A DNA stretch of 64,000 nt from Comamonas serinivorans (GTDB lineage Bacteria; Pseudomonadota; Gammaproteobacteria; Burkholderiales; Burkholderiaceae_C), in NCBI RefSeq assembly GCF_002158865.1, contig NZ_CP021455.1:1116001-1180000 (forward strand), written 5' to 3'. Every line of letters begins with the position of its first letter. Position 1 is the stretch's first letter. Position numbers and translations under genes: made by a program. This document shows positions 25,969 to 34,240 of this stretch, one piece after another. The notes below the pieces were generated by a model that was given only the letters and a program-made list of their open reading frames with translations, had not been told where the DNA came from and ran no database searches.

Positions 25969-26714
25969 CGGCGCTCTCTGCCTGGGCCGGCCAGGCCGCA
26001 GCGCTGTGGCACAGCTGGGCGGCCACGCCGCTGTTCGGGCTCACGCTCACGCTCATGGTGTACCTGGCGGTGCAAACCGTGTACCGGCGCCTGGGCAACC
26101 TGACCTGGGCCAACCCCGTGTTCTGGTCGGTGCTGGTGGTGGCCGTGGTGCTCAGCGTCACCGGCGTGCCCTATGCGCGCTATTTCGCCAGCGCGCAGTT
26201 CATCCACCTGTTGCTGGGCCCGGCCGTGGTGGCCATGGCCTGGCCGCTGTGGCAGCGCCGCGCGGCCTTGCGCCAGCGCGGCGTCAAGCTGTTGGCCGTG
26301 GCGATGGTGGGCGGCGCATGCGCCGCCGGCTCGGCCGTGCTCATGGCCTGGTGGTGGGGGCTGCCGCGCGAGGTGATCCTCTCGCTGGCGCCCAAGTCGG
26401 TCACCACGCCGGTGGCCATGGGCGTGGCCGACGCGATCGGTGGCATCCCGGCCCTGTCGGCGGTGTTCGCGGTGCTGACCGGCATGATCGGCGCCATTGG
26501 CGGCAAGACCGTGTTTGCCCTGCTGCGCCTGCCGGCCACCAGCCGCGGCGACATGGTGCGCGGCTTTGCCATGGGCACGGCGGCGCATGGCATCGGCTCG
26601 GCGCGCGCGCTGCAGGTCAACGCCGAGGCGGGCGCCTACGCCGGCCTGGCCATGGGGCTGCAATCGCTGCTGGCGGCCCTGCTGATTCCGCTGCTGGTGC
26701 AACTGTGGCCGTGA
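25965..26714 (+). CDS. CidB/LrgB family membrane protein (pair 1)
   Basis: 249 residues with about seven membrane segments. LGPAVVAMAWPLW, LAPKSVTTPVAMGVADAIGGIPALSAVFAVLTGMIGAIGG and GFAMGTAAHGIGSARALQ are the LrgB signatures (P-K-S-V-T-T-P-V-A and G-T-A-x-H-G-I-G-T/S). It is the membrane partner of the CidA/LrgA protein it overlaps by four bases. No regulator is adjacent to this pair. The region 26715-27026 after it holds no gene; an AT-rich stretch near 26897-26920 may carry the bacterioferritin control region. Confidence 0.9.
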   Translation: MTALSAWAGQAAALWHSWAATPLFGLTLTLMVYLAVQTVYRRLGNLTWANPVFWSVLVVAVVLSVTGVPYARYFASAQFIHLLLGPAVVAMAWPLWQRRAALRQRGVKLLAVAMVGGACAAGSAVLMAWWWGLPREVILSLAPKSVTTPVAMGVADAIGGIPALSAVFAVLTGMIGAIGGKTVFALLRLPATSRGDMVRGFAMGTAAHGIGSARALQVNAEAGAYAGLAMGLQSLLAALLIPLLVQLWP

Positions 26715-27026
26715 AGGCGGGTGGTCGGGCGGCCAGGCGAGCGCGTTCACCGTGGCCGACGTGGCGCGCGGCCATGGCGTCTGCCCCACGCCACTGAACA
26801 CCACGCCCGCAACCGGGGTGGTGCTTTGATGGCCCAGGGCGGCGCTGCGCGCAGCATGCGCTCTGCCGCGGTTCGCGTGGGATGCCGCGCCGCCACGAAT
26901 GCAATTGAGAATGCATGGCATGTGCATGCAGAGCGCCAATCAGGGGACATTGCGCCGCCGCTTTGTGGACGGCCCTGGGGGCGGGGATACTCTGGGCATT
27001 CGGATGAACCCTGAGGAGAATCGACC

Positions 27027-27503
27027 ATGCAAGGCGACGCCCAAGTTGTGGACTGCCTGATCGCGCTGCTGCGCGGCGAGCTTGCCGCACGCGACCAGTA
27101 TTTCGTGCATTCGCGCACCTACGAGGACCAGGGCTTCACCAAGCTCTACGAGCGCCTCAACCACGAAATGGAAGAGGAAACGCAGCACGCCGACGCCATC
27201 CTGCGCCGCATCCTCATGCTGGGGGCGCGACCCGACATGCGGCCCACCGCCTTCGAGCCGGGCCTGACGGTGCCCGACATGCTGCGCAAGGACCTGGCCA
27301 CCGAGTACGAGGTGCGCGCCAACCTGCAGGCCGGCATTGCGCTGTGCGAGGCGCAGCGTGACTTCGTCACGCGCGACATCCTGCTCGCGCAGCTCCGCGA
27401 CACCGAGGAAGACCACGCTTACTGGCTCGAAAAGCAGCTCGGCCTGATCGACAAGGTGGGCCTGCAGAACTACCTGCAGTCGCAGACCAGCGCTGGCGTG
27501 TGA
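27027..27503 (+). CDS. bfr: Bacterioferritin
   Basis: 158 residues, the usual Bfr length. Bacterioferritin stores iron as a ferric core in a 24-mer shell and detoxifies Fe(II) with peroxide or oxygen at a di-iron centre. Metal ligands appear in LLRGELAARDQYFVHSRTYED (Glu near 18), NHEMEEETQHADAILRRILML (Glu near 51, His near 54), and the C-terminal helices with DLATEYEVR and DTEEDHAYWLEKQLGLI (Glu/His pair). The usual haem-ligand Met near 52 is present in NHEMEEE. The start has TGAGGAGA ten bases upstream. A single-gene unit. Confidence 0.92.
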   Translation: MQGDAQVVDCLIALLRGELAARDQYFVHSRTYEDQGFTKLYERLNHEMEEETQHADAILRRILMLGARPDMRPTAFEPGLTVPDMLRKDLATEYEVRANLQAGIALCEAQRDFVTRDILLAQLRDTEEDHAYWLEKQLGLIDKVGLQNYLQSQTSAGV

Positions 27504-27820
27504 CAGCGCGGCGGGCCTTGGCTGGCTCGGCCAGCGGGTGACTGGTTGGCGGCGGGGCTTTGTCCCTGACCGCGGGCACTCGACCTTGGCGCGCCGCCGT
27601 TCCCTCCACCCGTTCGCTTGTTCAGCGGTGCGCCACAGCTGCCGGCGAACACGGTGTTGCCACCTCCGTCAAGGGCAGACTCACCGCCAACACCTCACAG
27701 CCCACACCAACCATCTGACCTGTGCAGCCCTTGGCCATCCGCCACCCGGTGGTTGACGAGCTGTCAGCGTTTGCAACCAGCCATGACACATGTGGGTGCA
27801 GTGTATGGCTTTAGGTGTGA
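27504..27820. other. Gap without a supported gene
   Basis: 317 bases after bfr. No coding frame, tRNA or strong hairpin recognised. Confidence 0.4.
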
Positions 27821-27872
27821 CCAGTATGGGTTGATTGTCGTTGTTCAAAAAACGGAAATGGCCGCATACTGG
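27821..27872. repeat. Hairpin repeat R10
   Basis: CCAGTATG and CATACTGG pair perfectly; inner CGTT and AACG flank a poly-A loop. It lies between bfr and the FKBP gene, about 120 bases ahead of the latter. Confidence 0.85.
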
Positions 27873-27992
27873 GTCAGCTGTTGAATGACCTGCGGCATGC
27901 CAGACGACCAACCGGTCCATCGCAGCCCGCGCGTGGGGCCACCCCAGGTGGTCATAATGGCCCCCGTCTCAACTGACCTGGATGCCCTTCGA

Positions 27993-28460
27993 ATGACCAA
28001 GTTCCATGTGCCCTTGCTCGCCGCCCTGATGGCCACCGCGTTGACCGCCTGTGCGGGCAACCCCGGTGACAAGTCCGCCGCTGCCGCGCAGCCGCAGCCG
28101 GCCGCAGCGCCCGCCGCGCCGGGCAAGGCCGTGACCACCGCGAGCGGCCTGACCTACCAGAGCCTGAAGGACGGCACGGGCGCATCGCCCAAGGCCACCA
28201 ACACCGTGCGCGTGCACTACCACGGCACCCTGGCGGACGGCAAGGTCTTCGACAGCTCGGTGCAGCGCGGCCAGCCGGCCGAATTCCGCCTGAACCAGGT
28301 CATCCCCTGCTGGACCGAAGGCGTGCAGATGATGAAGGTCGGCGGCAAGGCCAAGCTGACCTGCCCGCCGCAGATCGCCTACGGTGCCCGCGGCGCCGGC
28401 GGCGTGATCCCGCCCAACGCCACGCTGACCTTCGAGGTCGAGTTGCTCGACGTCAAGTGA
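27993..28460 (+). CDS. FKBP-type peptidyl-prolyl cis-trans isomerase lipoprotein
   Basis: 155 residues. Signal with lipobox ALTACAGN (lipidated Cys near residue 20), an Ala/Pro/Gln-rich linker, then one FKBP domain: TTASGLTYQSLKDGTGASPKATNTVRVHYHGTLADGKVFDSSVQRGQPAEFRLNQVIPCWTEGVQMMKVGGKAKLTCPPQIAYGARGAGGVIPPNATLTFEVELL in order, with the active-site Tyr, Phe-Asp and V-I-x-x-W positions present. It catalyses proline isomerisation in the envelope. CATAAT at about 27953 is a likely -10. The start lacks a clear ribosome site. A good hairpin terminator follows. Confidence 0.92.
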   Translation: MTKFHVPLLAALMATALTACAGNPGDKSAAAAQPQPAAAPAAPGKAVTTASGLTYQSLKDGTGASPKATNTVRVHYHGTLADGKVFDSSVQRGQPAEFRLNQVIPCWTEGVQMMKVGGKAKLTCPPQIAYGARGAGGVIPPNATLTFEVELLDVK

Positions 28461-28492
28461 CGCCTGGCCTGCAAGCGGCAGGCCATGACACA

Positions 28493-28516
28493 GCCGACCT
28501 CAGGGTCGGCTTTTTT
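28493..28516 (+). terminator. Rho-independent terminator after the FKBP gene
   Basis: GCCGACC-TCAG-GGTCGGC followed by TTTTTT. A second GC-rich hairpin (GGCCTGC/GCAGGCC) sits just before it. Confidence 0.9.
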
Positions 28517-28743
28517 GTGGGCGAGCCGGGCGGTGACGCTGGCTTCGGGTGTGATGCGGTGAGCGCCCTGTGTCACCTCGCCCACGGCTTGCCATGGCGG
28601 TGCAGCGGGACTGACCCATCGGCGTCGGGGCTGCGGCCGTGAAGCGATGGCGGTTGCTGCACCACCGCCTGTGCGCCAGGGGGCGGCTGAGTGGCGGCCC
28701 GATGGCCCGGCGCGGGCGGGAACGGGGTTATCCTCCGCGTCCC

Positions 28744-30024
28744 ATGTCATTTCACTCTCTGGGCTTGAGCCCCGCGCTGGCGCGCGCCGCCGCCGACCTG
28801 GCCTTTGACCAGCCCACGCCGATTCAGGCCGAGGCGGTGCCCGTCATCCTGCGCGGGGCCGACCTGCTGGCGCGCGCGCAGACGGGCTCGGGCAAGACGG
28901 CGGCGTTTGCGCTGCCGCTGCTGCAGGCCTTCGAGATCTCGCCAGACCAGGGCCCGCGCCGCGTGCAGGCGCTGGTGCTGGCACCCACGCGCGAGCTGGC
29001 GGCCCAGATCGGCGAGACGCTGCGCAGCCTGGCGCGGCACCTGGCGCGGGCGCCGCGCATCGCGGTGGTGTTCGGCGGGGCGTCCATCAACCCCCAGATG
29101 ATGCGGCTGCGCGGTGGCGCCGACATCGTGGTGGCCACGCCGGGGCGGCTGCTCGACCTGGTGGACCACAACGCGCTGCGTCTCGCCGAGGTGCGCACGC
29201 TGGTGCTCGACGAAGCCGACCGTTTGCTCGACCTGGGCTTTGCCGACGAGCTGGGCCGTGTGCTGGCGCTGTTGCCGGCGCGGCGGCAGAACCTGCTGTT
29301 CTCGGCCACGTATGGCGGCGCGGTGCAGGCGCTGGCCGAGCGCCTGTTGCACGAGCCGGTGCAGGTCACGATCGCAGCGCCTGCAGTGGCTGACGCGCTG
29401 GTGCAGCAACGCGCCATCGCCGTCGATGCGGCCCAGCGCGCACCGCTGTTGCGCCACCTGCTGCGCCATGCGGGCTGGAGCCGGGTGCTGGTGTTCGTGG
29501 CCACGCAACATGCGACGGAGCACCTGGCTGCCAAGCTGCGCAGCCACGGCATCGCCGCCGCGCCGCTGCACGGGCAATTGAGCCAAGGCGCACGCACGCA
29601 GGCGCTGGAGGCCTTCAAGGCCGCGCAGGTGCAGGTGCTGGTGGCCACCGACCTGGCCGCGCGCGGCATCGACATCGCCCAGCTGCCCGTGGTACTGAAC
29701 TACGACCTGCCGCGCTCCACCGTCGACTACACGCACCGCATCGGCCGCACCGCGCGGGCCGGGCAGGCCGGGCTGGCGGTGAGTTTCGTCAGCGCCGAGA
29801 CCGAGGCCCATTTCGCGCTGATCGAAAAGCGCCAGGGCCTGAGCCTGACGCGCGAGCAGATTGCCGGCTTTGAACCCACGCAGACCGACGCGCTACCGCT
29901 GGCATTGGTCGATGGCACGGGCGGCATCAAGGGCAAGCGGCCGAGCAAGAAGGACAAGCTGCGGGCCGCCGCCGCCGCCGCAGCAGCAGCAGCCGCCGCC
30001 GACAGCCCGCACCAGGCGGACTGA
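28744..30024 (+). CDS. DEAD-box RNA helicase (RhlE-like)
   Basis: 426 residues. All main motifs are visible: Q-motif FDQPTPIQAEAVP, motif I AQTGSGKT, PTRELAAQI, TPGRLLDL, motif II DEAD (VLDEADRLLDLGF), motif III as SAT, then LVATDLAARGIDIAQLPVVLNYDLP and HRIGRTARAG. It unwinds short RNA duplexes with ATP, in ribosome assembly or RNA turnover. The C-terminal tail is basic and ends in a run of 14 alanines encoded by GCC/GCA repeats (about 29966-30002). The ATG at 28744 opens directly on MSFHSLGLSP, the RhlE-type start. Its target RNA cannot be told. Confidence 0.92.
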   Translation: MSFHSLGLSPALARAAADLAFDQPTPIQAEAVPVILRGADLLARAQTGSGKTAAFALPLLQAFEISPDQGPRRVQALVLAPTRELAAQIGETLRSLARHLARAPRIAVVFGGASINPQMMRLRGGADIVVATPGRLLDLVDHNALRLAEVRTLVLDEADRLLDLGFADELGRVLALLPARRQNLLFSATYGGAVQALAERLLHEPVQVTIAAPAVADALVQQRAIAVDAAQRAPLLRHLLRHAGWSRVLVFVATQHATEHLAAKLRSHGIAAAPLHGQLSQGARTQALEAFKAAQVQVLVATDLAARGIDIAQLPVVLNYDLPRSTVDYTHRIGRTARAGQAGLAVSFVSAETEAHFALIEKRQGLSLTREQIAGFEPTQTDALPLALVDGTGGIKGKRPSKKDKLRAAAAAAAAAAAADSPHQAD

Positions 30025-30088
30025 CGCGTAGCGAGCGTCAGGCCTGCGCGGGCCGGATGTCTGTGTCCAGGCTGGCGCATTGCATGCC

Positions 30089-30136
30089 AGTATGGGGAAG
30101 ATGCCGTTGTTAAAAAAACGGGAGGGGCTAGATACT
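30089..30136. repeat. Hairpin repeat R11
   Basis: Arms AGTATGG and AGATACT; inner CCGTT and AACGG around a poly-A loop. It lies between the helicase and the convergent LysR gene. Confidence 0.8.
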
Positions 30137-30206
30137 GCCTGCTCGCTGCGCCTGCGTGGCATCACGCCGTGCAGCGGTCCGGCGCTTGGCTTGCGATGGC
30201 GCCTCG

Positions 30207-31139
30207 TCAGTCGTCCACGTCATCGTCGGGTGCAACGCCTTGCGCCGCGGCCTGCGGGTAGATGGCCTGCACGCACGCCAGCCAAGCACGGGCGGCGCGC
30301 GAGAGGCGACCGCGCCGCCACAACAGGACCACGTCCCAGGCCAGCTCGGGCTCGATGAGCGGGCGGCTGGCCACGCGGGCGGGGTCGAAGCGCGCGATGA
30401 CGTGCTCGAACATGACGCCCACGCCCAGGTTGGCGGCCACGAGGTCGCCGAGGAAATCCCAGTAACGCGTCTGCAGCTTCACCTCGGGCGTGAAGCCGGC
30501 TGCGGCGCAGGCGTCGAGCACGGCCTGGTGCAGGTGAAAGTCGGACGTGTAGAGGACGAAGGGCTGATCGGCCAGCTCGCGCCAGCGCACGGGCTGGTGG
30601 GGGTCGGCAACGGCCGCGGCCGGGAAGACCGCGCGCGTGACCTGGTGGGCGAGCACCCACTGCTGCAGCTCGGGATCGCGTTCGCCCCCGGGCTCGTCCC
30701 CCAGGCCCACCGTCATGTCGACCTCGCCGTCGATCACCGCCTGACGCAGGCCGCGCGCGCCCAGCTCGGCCACCTGCAGCGTGACGCCCGGATGCAGCCG
30801 GGCAAAGCGCGCCAGCACCGGGGCCATGTAGTGGCCGCTGGTGGGCATGACGCCGACGGTGAGGGTGCCGCGTGCCATGCCGTCGACCTCGGCCACCTCC
30901 TGCTGCAGGCGCTGTGCATCGGCCAGCAGCTGCTGGCCGCGCGCGAACACGACCTGGCCGGCGTCGGTCAGCCGCACGCCACGGCCCTGGCGCACCAGCA
31001 GCGGGCCGCCCAGCTCGTCTTCGAGTGCGCGCACCATCTTGCTGATGGTGGGCTGGGTGACGAACACGGCCTGGGCAGCGCGCGAGAAGCTGTTGTGGTT
31101 GACGACTTCGACGAAGTAGCGGAGCGCGCGCAAGTCCAT
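30207..31139 (-). CDS. LysR-family regulator divergent from CidA/LrgB pair 2
   Basis: 310 residues. N-terminal winged helix MDLRALRYFVEVVNHNSFSRAAQAVFVTQPTISKMVRALEDELGGPLLVR, then the periplasmic-binding-like effector domain (GTLTVGVMPTSGHYMAPVLARFARLHPGVTLQV...). It stands back-to-back with the cidA-like gene at 31224, the same layout as Bacillus and Staphylococcus CidR, which respond to acetate or pyruvate. Regulation of pair 2 is therefore likely. The 84-bp gap has AT-rich sequence around 31165-31200 suited to T-N11-A LysR sites. The C-terminus ends in Asp-rich DDDVDD. Confidence 0.88.
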   Translation of the reverse strand: MDLRALRYFVEVVNHNSFSRAAQAVFVTQPTISKMVRALEDELGGPLLVRQGRGVRLTDAGQVVFARGQQLLADAQRLQQEVAEVDGMARGTLTVGVMPTSGHYMAPVLARFARLHPGVTLQVAELGARGLRQAVIDGEVDMTVGLGDEPGGERDPELQQWVLAHQVTRAVFPAAAVADPHQPVRWRELADQPFVLYTSDFHLHQAVLDACAAAGFTPEVKLQTRYWDFLGDLVAANLGVGVMFEHVIARFDPARVASRPLIEPELAWDVVLLWRRGRLSRAARAWLACVQAIYPQAAAQGVAPDDDVDD

Positions 31140-31223
31140 GGTGGATCAATCATTCGTAGGGTGAATTGATTTCATGAAAATAAGTCATTTTGAGAATATC
31201 AGCGTAAACCCTAGGATGGGGCC

Positions 31224-31733
31224 ATGTCTCAGCCCCTGCAGAACGCGGACTTGTCGCACACCCACGCCGCACGCGCCGCCAAGGCCGCCCGGGCGCTGAC
31301 CGGCGTGGTGGCGCAGGTGGCGGTGCTCAGCGCCATCTGGGTGGCCATGGAGCAGCTGCGGCTGCTCCTGGGCTGGCGCATGCCGGCGGGCTTGCTGGGC
31401 CTGGCGCTGCTGGCCCTGGGCCTGTTCGCAGGCTGGGTGAAGGCCGATTGGCTGCGGCGGGGCACCAACTGGCTGTTGGCCGACATGCTGCTGTTCTTCG
31501 TGCCCGCCATGCTGGTGGTCACCGACTACCCCGATCTGGTGCGCGCGCAGGGCTGGCGCATCCTGGCGGTGATCGTGCTGTCCACGGCGTGCGTGCTGGC
31601 CGTCACCGCGGTGGCGGTGGACCGGGTGTACCGCCTGGAGCTGGCGTGGGCGCGCCGCCGGTCCACCCGGCGTGCGCGGCTGAAGGTGCATGGGTATCAG
31701 GCTGCATCGATCGATCAACAAACGCAAAGCTGA
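31224..31733 (+). CDS. CidA/LrgA family membrane protein (pair 2)
   Basis: 169 residues. Four membrane segments; LAVLSAIWVAMEQLRLLLGW-like N-terminal part, GWRMPAGLLGLALLALGLF and WLLADMLLFFVPAMLVVTDY carry the CidA/LrgA signatures. The cytoplasmic C-terminus is basic (RRRSTRRARLKVH). The final 14 codons (GYQAASIDQQTQS and stop) lie inside hairpin repeat R12, so the repeat created the present C-terminus and separates this gene from its LrgB-like partner, unlike the overlapping pair 1. Divergent from the LysR regulator. Confidence 0.85.
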   Translation: MSQPLQNADLSHTHAARAAKAARALTGVVAQVAVLSAIWVAMEQLRLLLGWRMPAGLLGLALLALGLFAGWVKADWLRRGTNWLLADMLLFFVPAMLVVTDYPDLVRAQGWRILAVIVLSTACVLAVTAVAVDRVYRLELAWARRRSTRRARLKVHGYQAASIDQQTQS

Positions 31734-31740
31734 AGTACTG
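31692..31740. repeat. Hairpin repeat R12
   Basis: Left arm GGGTATCAG, right arm AGTACTGC (degenerate); inner ATCGATCGAT and AAACGC. It overlaps the end of the cidA-like gene. Confidence 0.55.
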
Positions 31741-31773
31741 CGCCATGATGAAACCAAACACCGAGGGCGTGCC

Positions 31774-32478
31774 ATGCTGACCGCCGTGTCCCCGGAAGCG
31801 GTCGCCCTGGGCTCGCTGCTGGTCACGGTGGCTTGCTATGTGCTGAACAAACGCCTCTACCGCGCCTGCCCGCATGTGCTGCTGATGCCGTTGATCGCCA
31901 CGCCCGCGCTGCTCATCGCGCTGGCCTGTGCGTTGCAGGTGAGCCATGGGCAGTACATGACCCACACGCACTGGCTGGTCTGGCTGCTGGGCCCCACCAC
32001 GGTGGCGTTTGCCCTGCCGCTGTACGACCACCGGCAGGTGCTGGCGCGGCACGGGCTGTCCATCGGCACCGGGGTGGTGGTGGCCAGCGCCGTGTCGATC
32101 TGCACCACGGTGTGGCTGGCGCGTTGGCTGGGGCTGCCGGTGGCGGTGCAAAAAGGCCTGGCTGTGCGCTCGGTCACGACGCCGTTCGCCATCGAGGCCG
32201 AGCGCGCACTGGGCGGCCCGACCGACCTGGCCGCGCTGTTCGTGCTGTTGACGGGGGTGGCCGGCATGTTGCTGGGCGGGTTGGCCCTGCGCGGGCTGCC
32301 CCGCGTGCGCGAGCGCCTGGCCGGCGGCGCGGTGTTGGGCGCGGCGGCCCACGGCACGGGCGTGGCCACGGCGCGCCAGCTGGGCGAGGTGCAGGCGGTG
32401 GTCGCGTCGCTGGTGATGATGATCGCCGGGGCGGTGAACGTGCTGATCGCGCCGTGGGTGCGCCTGGTGTTCTTCTGA
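31774..32478 (+). CDS. CidB/LrgB family membrane protein (pair 2)
   Basis: 234 residues, about six to seven membrane segments. LLGPTTVAFALPLYDHR, GLAVRSVTTPFAIEAERALGG and GAVLGAAAHGTGVATARQLGE are the LrgB signatures (R-S-V-T-T-P and A-A-H-G-T-G). The ATG at 31774 has CGAGGG nine bases upstream. It is 40 nt after the cidA-like stop, with repeat R12 in between. Probably the partner of that protein and controlled by the LysR gene at 30207-31139. Confidence 0.88.
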   Translation: MLTAVSPEAVALGSLLVTVACYVLNKRLYRACPHVLLMPLIATPALLIALACALQVSHGQYMTHTHWLVWLLGPTTVAFALPLYDHRQVLARHGLSIGTGVVVASAVSICTTVWLARWLGLPVAVQKGLAVRSVTTPFAIEAERALGGPTDLAALFVLLTGVAGMLLGGLALRGLPRVRERLAGGAVLGAAAHGTGVATARQLGEVQAVVASLVMMIAGAVNVLIAPWVRLVFF

Positions 32479-32604
32479 CCCGTGTCGGCGTCGGCGCGAT
32501 GCCGGCAGAGGTGACCGGCAGCTGGCTTTGGCAGCTTCGCGCTCGACACGGCGGCATGCGCCCCCCCAAAATGTTGTCGTTTGTAACGAAGCGAGGAGGC
32601 CGAC

Positions 32605-33468
32605 ATGGGCAACAGGGCATGCGCAAGCGGGGGCCGGTGCGGCGTGTTGGTCATCGGCGCCTGGCTGGCGGGCAGTGCCGCGGCGGCGGTGGTCACCACG
32701 CCGGCCGGGGTGCTGGTGGGGCCGGCCGGCGATGCGCCGGTGGCCGAGGTCTGGCAGCGCACCAACGTGCGCGTCGGGTCGTCGGCGGGCATCACGGCGG
32801 ACTACCCGAACGCCAGCACGGCGTCGGGCCTGTTGACCTCGGACAGCGTGAACGGCAAGGCCGACTGGCAGTACCTGGCCGCCACCCCCTTGGGCCCCCT
32901 GAGCAGCTTCCGCTCGGCCACCTACCAGTGGTACCGCGACGGCGCCAGCACCGTGGCGGGGCATTTCAGCCCGTTGCTGCGCATGCTGGTCGATGTGGAT
33001 GGCAACCCGGCCACCACAGACCTGGCCTGGGTCATTTACGAACGCGGCGCCATCGATGCCGTGACCCCGGTGCCAACCGACACCTGGGTCACCGAAACCA
33101 TCGACGGCGACACGCGGGTGTGGGTGCATCAGGTGGGCTCGACCAACAACCAGGTGCCCTACACGCGGATGGCGGACTTCGCCGCCGGCACGCATGTGCC
33201 CGAAGCCGGCGGCACCCAGATCACGGGCGCCAGCCTGATCCTGGGCTTGCAGGCGGGCATCGGCTCGGGCTGGGACGGCGTGTTTCGCGGCGCGGTCGAC
33301 CACATCGGCCTGGTGGCCCAGCGCAGCCTGGGGCCGGACAACTTCGAGCTGGCGCCCCCACCGCCGAGTCCCGCGCCCGCGGCCGTGCCGGCCGCATCGT
33401 GGTGGAGCCTGCTGGGACTGGGCAGCCTGCTGGTCTGCTGGGGCGCGTGGCGCCGCCGCAGGGCTTGA
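32605..33468 (+). CDS. Exported protein with PEP/IPTL-CTERM-like sorting signal
   Basis: 287 residues. Signal peptide ends near GSAAAAVV. The middle is a beta-rich domain with no recognised family (TSDSVNGKADWQYLAATPLGPLSSF, HFSPLLRMLVDVDGNPATTD, GGTQITGASLILGLQAGIGSGWDGVFRGAVDHIGL). The C-terminus has a Pro/Ala linker, VPAASWWSLLGLGSLLVCWGAW and a terminal RRRR cluster: short motif, one helix, basic end, as in exosortase- or rhombosortase-processed proteins. AGGAGG lies nine bases before the ATG. Function unknown. A second protein with such an end is at 50129-51232. Confidence 0.65.
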   Translation: MGNRACASGGRCGVLVIGAWLAGSAAAAVVTTPAGVLVGPAGDAPVAEVWQRTNVRVGSSAGITADYPNASTASGLLTSDSVNGKADWQYLAATPLGPLSSFRSATYQWYRDGASTVAGHFSPLLRMLVDVDGNPATTDLAWVIYERGAIDAVTPVPTDTWVTETIDGDTRVWVHQVGSTNNQVPYTRMADFAAGTHVPEAGGTQITGASLILGLQAGIGSGWDGVFRGAVDHIGLVAQRSLGPDNFELAPPPPSPAPAAVPAASWWSLLGLGSLLVCWGAWRRRRA

Positions 33469-33708
33469 TGCACACGGGCTTGGCGTGGCTGGACGATGGC
33501 CTGGCCCACCAAGCCGCGCAGGACCTGGCCTCGGGCGGCGCGGCGTGCGCCCGCGCGCTCGCGTTGGTTCGGCCTCGCGTCCAACCGCCTGGTGCCCGCA
33601 GCACCCACCGCACGGCGGGCACAGGCCCGGCGAAAGCCTGGCCGGATCGGCACGGGAGCCGGCCGCGGCCGCACGCATACCCGTGAAGGCTGGATGAGGG
33701 CTGCATTC

Positions 33709-33735
33709 ACTCCCGGGCGTCGTGACCGCCCGGGC
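33709..33735. terminator. GC hairpin between convergent genes
   Basis: CCCGGGCG-TCGTGAC-CGCCCGGG, without a U-tract, sits at the end of the VOC gene. This is the only convergent pair in the window without the dispersed hairpin repeat. No gene is seen in 33469-33708. Confidence 0.4.
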
Positions 33736-34179
33736 TCACGCCAGGTACTGCGCGGCGAACTCGGCGCTGGGGGCAATGGGCGTGATCACGTCGATCAGCG
33801 TGCCCTCGGGCCCCTGGGCGATGAAGTGGCGCTGGCCAAAGGCCTCGCTGCGCAGCGGCAGCAGGATGGGCAGCACCTCGCGCAGGCGCGCCCACTCGGC
33901 GTCCACGTCCGCCACCTCCAGGTTCAGCAGCAGGCCGTGCGCCCGGGCGCCGCGCTGGGCTGCGGGCACGGTGTCGTGGCTGGCGTCCAGCACGGCCAGG
34001 TTGGCCTGAGGATTGCCCGCGGACTGCAGGTGCACGTACCAGCTGCTCTCGAACAGGGCCTGAAAGTCGAAGTGGGTGCGGAAGAAGGTGGCGGTCTGCG
34101 CCACGTGGGCGGTCATCAGCACCGGGTAGAACGAGCGGATGGGCGACGCGGTGACAGGGCTGGCAGCAGGGGAGGGCAT
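33736..34179 (-). CDS. VOC/glyoxalase-fold protein
   Basis: 147 residues. One vicinal-oxygen-chelate domain: SFYPVLMTAHVAQTATFFRTHFDFQALFESSWYVHLQ, then NLAVLDASHD, HGLLLNLEVADVDAEWARLRE, and GQRHFIAQGPEGTLIDVITPI with the usual His/Glu positions. Such proteins are dioxygenases, glyoxalases or resistance proteins; the substrate is unknown. The ATG at 34179 has AAGGA ten bases upstream. It is divergent from a TetR gene with a 61-bp shared control region carrying repeated sites, so it is very likely that regulator's target. Confidence 0.82.
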   Translation of the reverse strand: MPSPAASPVTASPIRSFYPVLMTAHVAQTATFFRTHFDFQALFESSWYVHLQSAGNPQANLAVLDASHDTVPAAQRGARAHGLLLNLEVADVDAEWARLREVLPILLPLRSEAFGQRHFIAQGPEGTLIDVITPIAPSAEFAAQYLA

Positions 34180-34191
34180 GGCGATTCCTTC

Positions 34192-34239
34192 AAAACATAC
34201 AATCTGCATGTCTAAAGATTAAAACATACAGGCTGCACG
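34192..34239. promoter_or_regulatory. Candidate TetR operator (direct repeats)
   Basis: AAAACATACAATCTGCATG (34192) and AAAACATACAGGCTGCACG (34221) are direct copies spaced 29 bases apart; each contains CATACA-N3-TGCAYG, a near palindrome. They fill the gap between the VOC and TetR genes. Confidence 0.6.
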
Positions 34240-34240
34240 C

